Assembly (NCBI GenBank): GCA_003223595.1
Contig: QHVR01000016.1
Location: 1 to 7,627, forward strand
Reading direction: 5' to 3'
DNA: 7,627 nt
From: Acidobacteriota bacterium
GTDB lineage: Bacteria; Acidobacteriota; Terriglobia; Terriglobales; Acidobacteriaceae
Shown in pieces: positions 4,768 to 7,627 of the stretch. The stretch's first letter is position 1, and each line of letters starts with the position of its first letter. Below the pieces are notes generated by a model that did not search any database, was not told the DNA's origin, and saw nothing but the letters and a program-made list of their open reading frames with translations. The translations under genes and the position numbers were made by a program.

Positions 4768-4884
4768 GGGTTTGATCCTTTTTCGAACAGGCTTACAGTG
4801 CATGCCTAACGGTAGGGAGGGTAGCCTGAGTTAGGCAGCGTCGGCATCAGGTGATCGCCGTATTTTGCACAGCTCGCTCTAAGC

Positions 4885-4916
4885 AAAAAGAATGGTAAGG
4901 GCGCAGGTGCGCCCTT
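4885..4916 (-). terminator. Rho-independent terminator after the DUF892 gene
   Basis: Read on the reverse strand, AAGGGCGC and GCGCCCTT (4909-4916 and 4897-4904) pair perfectly around a four-base loop. An interrupted T tract including five Ts (4889-4885) follows. It begins 15 bases after the DUF892 stop. On the forward strand no T run follows, so it acts on the reverse transcript. Confidence 0.75.
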
Positions 4917-4931
4917 CCACTCGGGATATTC

Positions 4932-5504
4932 TCATGCTGCCCGGCGACTGCGGTTGCCGCTGGCTCTGCGTCTAGGCGTCTCCTCCGCACCTTCGCCTTC
5001 CTCTTCGCCCTCTGCCTCTTCTTGGGCTTGTACGTTGATCTGCTCAGCTAACTGCGTTAGTTTCTCGTCGGTCTCCTTCTCTTCTTCAAGAGTCTGCTCG
5101 AGCAGGGGAACGTGCTCGTCTTCGCCCAGCAACTCGGCAAATTCGCGGACGGTTCCGTAGCCGGCAATTTCGTAGTGCTCGACGCGTTGTGCAGCCCCGA
5201 TGAGGGCCGCGTCCATGATGGATCCTTCGTAGTCCTCCTTCATGGTTTCCGCACCTTCCTTCACCAGTCCTTCCATCCCCAGGCACTTCTTGCCAGTCGG
5301 TTTCTCCTCCAGCATCTCGAAGATCTGCTCCAGGCGCGAAACCTGTTCCGATGTCTGCCGTAGATGTTCCTCAAAAGCCTGCCGCAACTCGGAGTTCGAG
5401 GCAGCTTTCGCCATCTTGGGTAGGGCTTTCGTTAGCTGGGTCTCGGCATTGTATAAATCCCGAAGTTCCGCGACGTATAACTCTCGCATTGCATCGTTGG
5501 CCAT
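4932..5504 (-). CDS. Ferritin-like DUF892 (YciE/YciF-type) stress protein
   Basis: A 190-residue protein with GGGAGG (5511-5516) six bases before ATG 5502-5504. Residues 5-155 carry the DUF892 four-helix signature. Helix 1 is RELYVAELRDLYNAETQLTK and helix 2 contains FEEHLRQTSEQVSRLEQIF. KCLGMEGLVKE links to helix 3, AALIGAAQRVEHYEIAGYGT, and helix 4 covers about 132-155. Likely metal-ligand candidates, by analogy with ferritin-like proteins, include Glu21, His47, Glu109, Glu112 and Glu142. Members of this family (PF05974, with E. coli YciF) are induced by osmotic or general stress, but their substrate is unsettled. Unusual here is the tail: residues 161-175 are nearly all Glu/Gly/Ala, then 177-190 are Arg-rich (PRRRASGNRSRRAA). 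A TTGAGA (5577-5582, reverse) is a possible -35 box with no good -10. It probably forms a single-gene unit with the terminator at 4885-4916. Confidence 0.95.
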   Translation of the reverse strand: MANDAMRELYVAELRDLYNAETQLTKALPKMAKAASNSELRQAFEEHLRQTSEQVSRLEQIFEMLEEKPTGKKCLGMEGLVKEGAETMKEDYEGSIMDAALIGAAQRVEHYEIAGYGTVREFAELLGEDEHVPLLEQTLEEEKETDEKLTQLAEQINVQAQEEAEGEEEGEGAEETPRRRASGNRSRRAA

Positions 5505-5633
5505 TCTGTTCCTCCCGTTACTCAGTTCCAGGTGAGCGGCCGCCCTTCACTGGTCTCTATTCTGAAAAGTAAGTTTTCTCAAGGGCTGCAAACAATACCC
5601 CAGATGCTGTACCGGGTTTTAGGCCTTTATTTG

Positions 5634-7289
5634 CTATTTCGGGGAGGGCGCCTGCGTGGACTCGGATTCTTCCTTATGGCCGAAATCAAGGCCGAAATGA
5701 GGTTCACTGCGAGTGCCGGTGATCTTGAACGGGAGTTCTGTTCCGGCTCCGTTTTTGTGAAAGAACGGGTCGAGCGGTTTCAGAAGAATCGATTTCCATC
5801 CCGTAGTCGTTTGTGACAACTTCGCGTCCATTTTCAGCTTTCCATGGAAGTCGAACTTGTTGCCATCCAGACTGTATTCTCCCGTCATGTCGGCGTGTGT
5901 ACCGGGAATCTGAAACTGCAGCGAGGAGAAAGACAGCAAACCGTTGTTGAGTACGAAAGTGCCTCGCAAATCCGTGGGCACAACGATCTCGGGCGAGTTC
6001 TTGATCAGCTTGGCTTCTCCCATCCCTCGCAAACTGAAATCGTCAATTCGCTTCTGCAATTTATCGTTGCTGAAATGTCCGCCGGAAACATGAAACTTGC
6101 CTTTAAGGTGCAGGCGGTCGGAAATATCCCCGGCTCCTGGCGGCAGGTGCAGTTCAGTGTTCATGGCCACCGCGCCTGACATAATTGGCGGGTCAGTTCT
6201 GACTCCAAGTCTCAGCAGGTCTTCAACAGCGGCCCGCGGCATCTGAACATGCAAGAGAATGTCATGACCGGGCGCGTTTGCCAGATGCTCCACCTTGCCG
6301 CTCGCGGTGAACGATGAATGCAGAAAGTGCGCCTTCACCGGCTCCAGATACGTATCACCGTCGGTGCCATCGACAATGGCGTGAAAATCCGTATGAAGAG
6401 GAACTGGATGACCGCTGATGTTGAGCCGAAAATCGGGAGTGTCGGTCTGTCCGTTCACTTCGATCCGGCCTAACGTGCCGCCGTACTGCCCGGTCGAAGA
6501 TAGAATCCCTGCTATTCCTTTCAGGGTTCCCAGGTCAGCATTGGTGAATGAGTACGTGCCCACTACGGCCGAATCACGAGGGCTAGTCTCATTCAGCGGC
6601 CCGAAGAGACCAGTCGATCGAATATGCCCGACAGGTTTGGGATTGAGCAGTGTTGCCTGGAACTGCAGCGGCTTGGACGGACCGATGTCCTGGAGTTGCA
6701 GGTCGGCAATATCGAAGACTAGCGGCGCTTTTCCGGGCTTGATCGTGTTGATGACCAGCCTGGTATCAGTGCACAAAAACTGAGTTACTGCGATCGACAT
6801 CTTGCCGCCGCGCCGGCGCATATTGCTCATCTGCCGGCGATCTTCTTTGGGCGGGATGTTCATGGTGAGACCGTCGACGAAAATCGTATTCACCCGCATG
6901 GGCTCGCGGAAGAGGTCACGCAGCGGAGTATTGAACCGGAACTCCCGGATTTCCAGTAATGGCTGCACTCCCGCTAGCGACGGATTGGGATCGCTGGCAC
7001 CAAATATCTTTAATCCCTTCCCGTCTACGTGCAGGCCATCCATGATCGAAACGTGAAGCTCCGTCAGTTCTACCGGGCTTTTGAATCGCGTCGAGAGGGT
7101 TTCAATCACCCGGGTGCGCAGGATTGGTTCGGCCCGTGAAATTGCAATCCGGATGCATATGAGCGCAACGGCCAATAGGATCAGGCAAATTCCCAGAATC
7201 CAGAGCCATAGGCGTCGATGGCGGCGGCGAGGGGGGAGCAGCACCGGTCCACCGGGAGTCTGCGACGGCGCTGCGGAAGGCGCGGCCAA
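5634..7289 (-). CDS. AsmA-like membrane-anchored protein
   Basis: A 551-residue protein. The only possible N-terminal start is TTG 7287-7289, since an in-frame TAG lies two codons upstream; a GTG at the VLLPP segment is an alternative. Residues 1-26 are Pro/Ala- then Arg-rich (RRRHRR). Residues 27-50 are one transmembrane helix (LWLWILGICLILLAVALICI). AEPILRTRVIETLSTRFKSP follows, as usual at the start of AsmA-like proteins, then a long periplasmic part rich in beta strands with repeated GxLxG-type turns. The C-terminal block (about 478-539) contains FDFHGKLKMDAKLSQ, GWKSILLKPLDPFF, GAGTELPFKITGTRSEPHFG and LDFGHK, the AsmA-type ending. AsmA-like proteins are thought to bridge the periplasm and affect outer-membrane lipid traffic and biogenesis. 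I recall very similar acidobacterial proteins, so length and ending look complete. The gene is divergent from the sugar transporter, across a repeat-rich spacer. Confidence 0.93.
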   Translation of the reverse strand: MAAPSAAPSQTPGGPVLLPPRRRHRRLWLWILGICLILLAVALICIRIAISRAEPILRTRVIETLSTRFKSPVELTELHVSIMDGLHVDGKGLKIFGASDPNPSLAGVQPLLEIREFRFNTPLRDLFREPMRVNTIFVDGLTMNIPPKEDRRQMSNMRRRGGKMSIAVTQFLCTDTRLVINTIKPGKAPLVFDIADLQLQDIGPSKPLQFQATLLNPKPVGHIRSTGLFGPLNETSPRDSAVVGTYSFTNADLGTLKGIAGILSSTGQYGGTLGRIEVNGQTDTPDFRLNISGHPVPLHTDFHAIVDGTDGDTYLEPVKAHFLHSSFTASGKVEHLANAPGHDILLHVQMPRAAVEDLLRLGVRTDPPIMSGAVAMNTELHLPPGAGDISDRLHLKGKFHVSGGHFSNDKLQKRIDDFSLRGMGEAKLIKNSPEIVVPTDLRGTFVLNNGLLSFSSLQFQIPGTHADMTGEYSLDGNKFDFHGKLKMDAKLSQTTTGWKSILLKPLDPFFHKNGAGTELPFKITGTRSEPHFGLDFGHKEESESTQAPSPK

Positions 7290-7357
7290 ACCCTATCTCT
7301 AGCCGCCCCTTATCTGGAAAGGAATCAGGTCTTTCCTGCACGGGTTGGGCCCTTGAA

Positions 7358-7379
7358 ACTCACAACGCTCGGTGTGAGT
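7358..7379. promoter_or_regulatory. 22-bp palindrome, possible operator
   Basis: ACTCACA (7358-7364) and TGTGAGT (7373-7379) are perfect complements around eight bases. It lies in the spacer between the divergent AsmA-like and FHS transporter genes, 69 bases from the former start and 122 from the latter. The arms face opposite to a CRP site (TGTGA-N6-TCACA), so CRP is not implied. The length and symmetry suit a dimeric regulator, but the regulator is unknown. Confidence 0.45.
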
Positions 7380-7380
7380 A

Positions 7381-7426
7381 GAAACGATTTTGTAGCGCCT
7401 GAAACGCTTCGTGGCGCAAAGAAAAG
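7381..7426 (+). promoter_or_regulatory. Three GAAACG-type elements at exact 20-bp spacing
   Basis: GAAACG occurs at 7381-7386 and 7401-7406, and GAAAAG at 7421-7426, exactly 20 bases apart, so they lie on one face of the helix. The middle one is the near-palindrome GAAACGCTTC (7401-7410) centred on CG, like LacI/GalR-family operators, which often control sugar transporters. Flanking GCGCC (7395-7399) and GGCGC (7413-7417) enclose it in a larger inverted repeat. The downstream gene is a sugar-transporter type, which fits, but the regulator itself is not in the window. Confidence 0.35.
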
Positions 7427-7451
7427 TGCCCAGAACGGCGCGGTCGCGATG

Positions 7452-7457
7452 TATCAT
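7452..7457 (+). promoter_or_regulatory. Possible -10 box for the FHS transporter gene
   Basis: TATCAT matches the -10 consensus TATAAT at five of six positions and is preceded directly by TG. It would start transcription about 38 bases before the ATG at 7502. No good -35 box lies 16-18 bases upstream, so this stays tentative. Confidence 0.22.
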
Positions 7458-7501
7458 TGCCGCGTCTGCAGTCTAATCGCGCTCTAAGGCGGTAAGGAAT
7501 C

Positions 7502-7627
7502 ATGGCCATCGCGTCCCCTAATACGACGGCAAGCACGACCTCGGCACCCAGCACCGGGCAAAGCTACGGCGCTCCTCTGGCCACAGTAACAACGCTGTTC
7601 TTTATGTGGGGCTTTTTGACCTGCCTC
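7502..7627 (+). CDS. FHS (FucP-type) sugar:proton symporter, N-terminal part
   Basis: The first 42 codons of a gene that runs off the window. ATG 7502 follows AAGGA (7494-7498) closely. A polar Ser/Thr-rich cytoplasmic leader of about 23 residues precedes the first membrane helix, APLATVTTLFFMWGFLTCL. The string 'T(S/T)LFFxWGF(I/L)TCLND' at helix 1 is typical of the FHS family of the major facilitator superfamily, which imports L-fucose, glucose/galactose, N-acetylglucosamine or related sugars with protons. The substrate cannot be chosen from this fragment, so no gene symbol is given. Upstream repeats look like operator sites, which suits sugar-controlled expression. The remaining roughly 90% of the protein is not visible. 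Confidence 0.9.
   Translation, partial: MAIASPNTTASTTSAPSTGQSYGAPLATVTTLFFMWGFLTCL

Noticed and set aside
7102..7341. Reverse GTG-started 79-residue frame overlapping the AsmA-like N-terminus, considered as a frameshifted true start.
   Set aside because: The AsmA-like frame already supplies the basic leader and transmembrane helix; this frame gives only Pro/Ser-rich sequence. The C run near 7231-7236 could cause a shift, but nothing requires one.
7358..7379. CRP-type binding site.
   Set aside because: The half-sites are inverted relative to TGTGA-N6-TCACA, and the spacer is eight bases instead of six.

Overview
The window looks like a chromosomal stretch of a moderately GC-rich soil bacterium, most probably an Acidobacteriota (Terriglobia-type) genome. 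This rests on family resemblance, not on a search. It has several small secreted DUF5818-like proteins, an AsmA-like protein of the type I associate with Acidobacteria, a small conserved helical protein, PRC-barrel and DUF892 stress proteins, and an FHS-family sugar transporter. No tRNA, rRNA, insertion sequence, prophage gene or CRISPR array was found.

Layout. Positions 1-90 hold the 3' end of a forward DUF5818-like gene, closed by a terminator hairpin (114-143). A reverse-strand paralogue follows (154-513), possibly preceded by a 52-residue reading frame in the same direction (538-696). The divergent spacer has a perfect inverted repeat whose right arm could also pair with a third copy of the same heptamer. 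Forward genes then run to 3878: a protein resembling general stress protein 17M/YflT (810-1313), a membrane-anchored cysteine-containing protein (1506-1928), a secreted Pro/Gly/Ser/Thr/Asn-rich repeat protein (2143-2742) with a textbook terminator, a 42-residue Pro/Glu/Asp-rich protein (2843-2971), and a PRC-barrel protein (3147-3878) with a terminator hairpin.

Positions 3879-4506 are poorly explained. They hold two weak convergent overlapping reading frames, one encoding a probable one-helix membrane peptide. Three reverse genes follow: a small helical protein (4507-4767), a ferritin-like DUF892/YciF-type protein (4932-5504, with its own terminator), and a 551-residue AsmA-like membrane-anchored protein (5634-7289). 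The last spacer (7290-7501) separates the divergent AsmA-like gene from the start of an FHS/FucP-type sugar:proton symporter (7502 to the edge). It carries a 22-bp palindrome followed by GAAACG-type elements spaced exactly 20 bp apart, and looks like a regulatory region.

How the genes fit together. There is no single pathway. Most products look like envelope or stress accessory proteins (YflT-like, PRC-barrel, DUF892, AsmA-like, secreted small domains), each mostly with its own ribosome binding site and often its own terminator, so they are probably monocistronic. I found no clearly new multi-gene system. The most unusual items are the tandem-repeat secreted protein, the cluster of DUF5818-like paralogues, the possible alternative-pairing leader at 707-780, and the repeat-rich spacer at 7358-7426.
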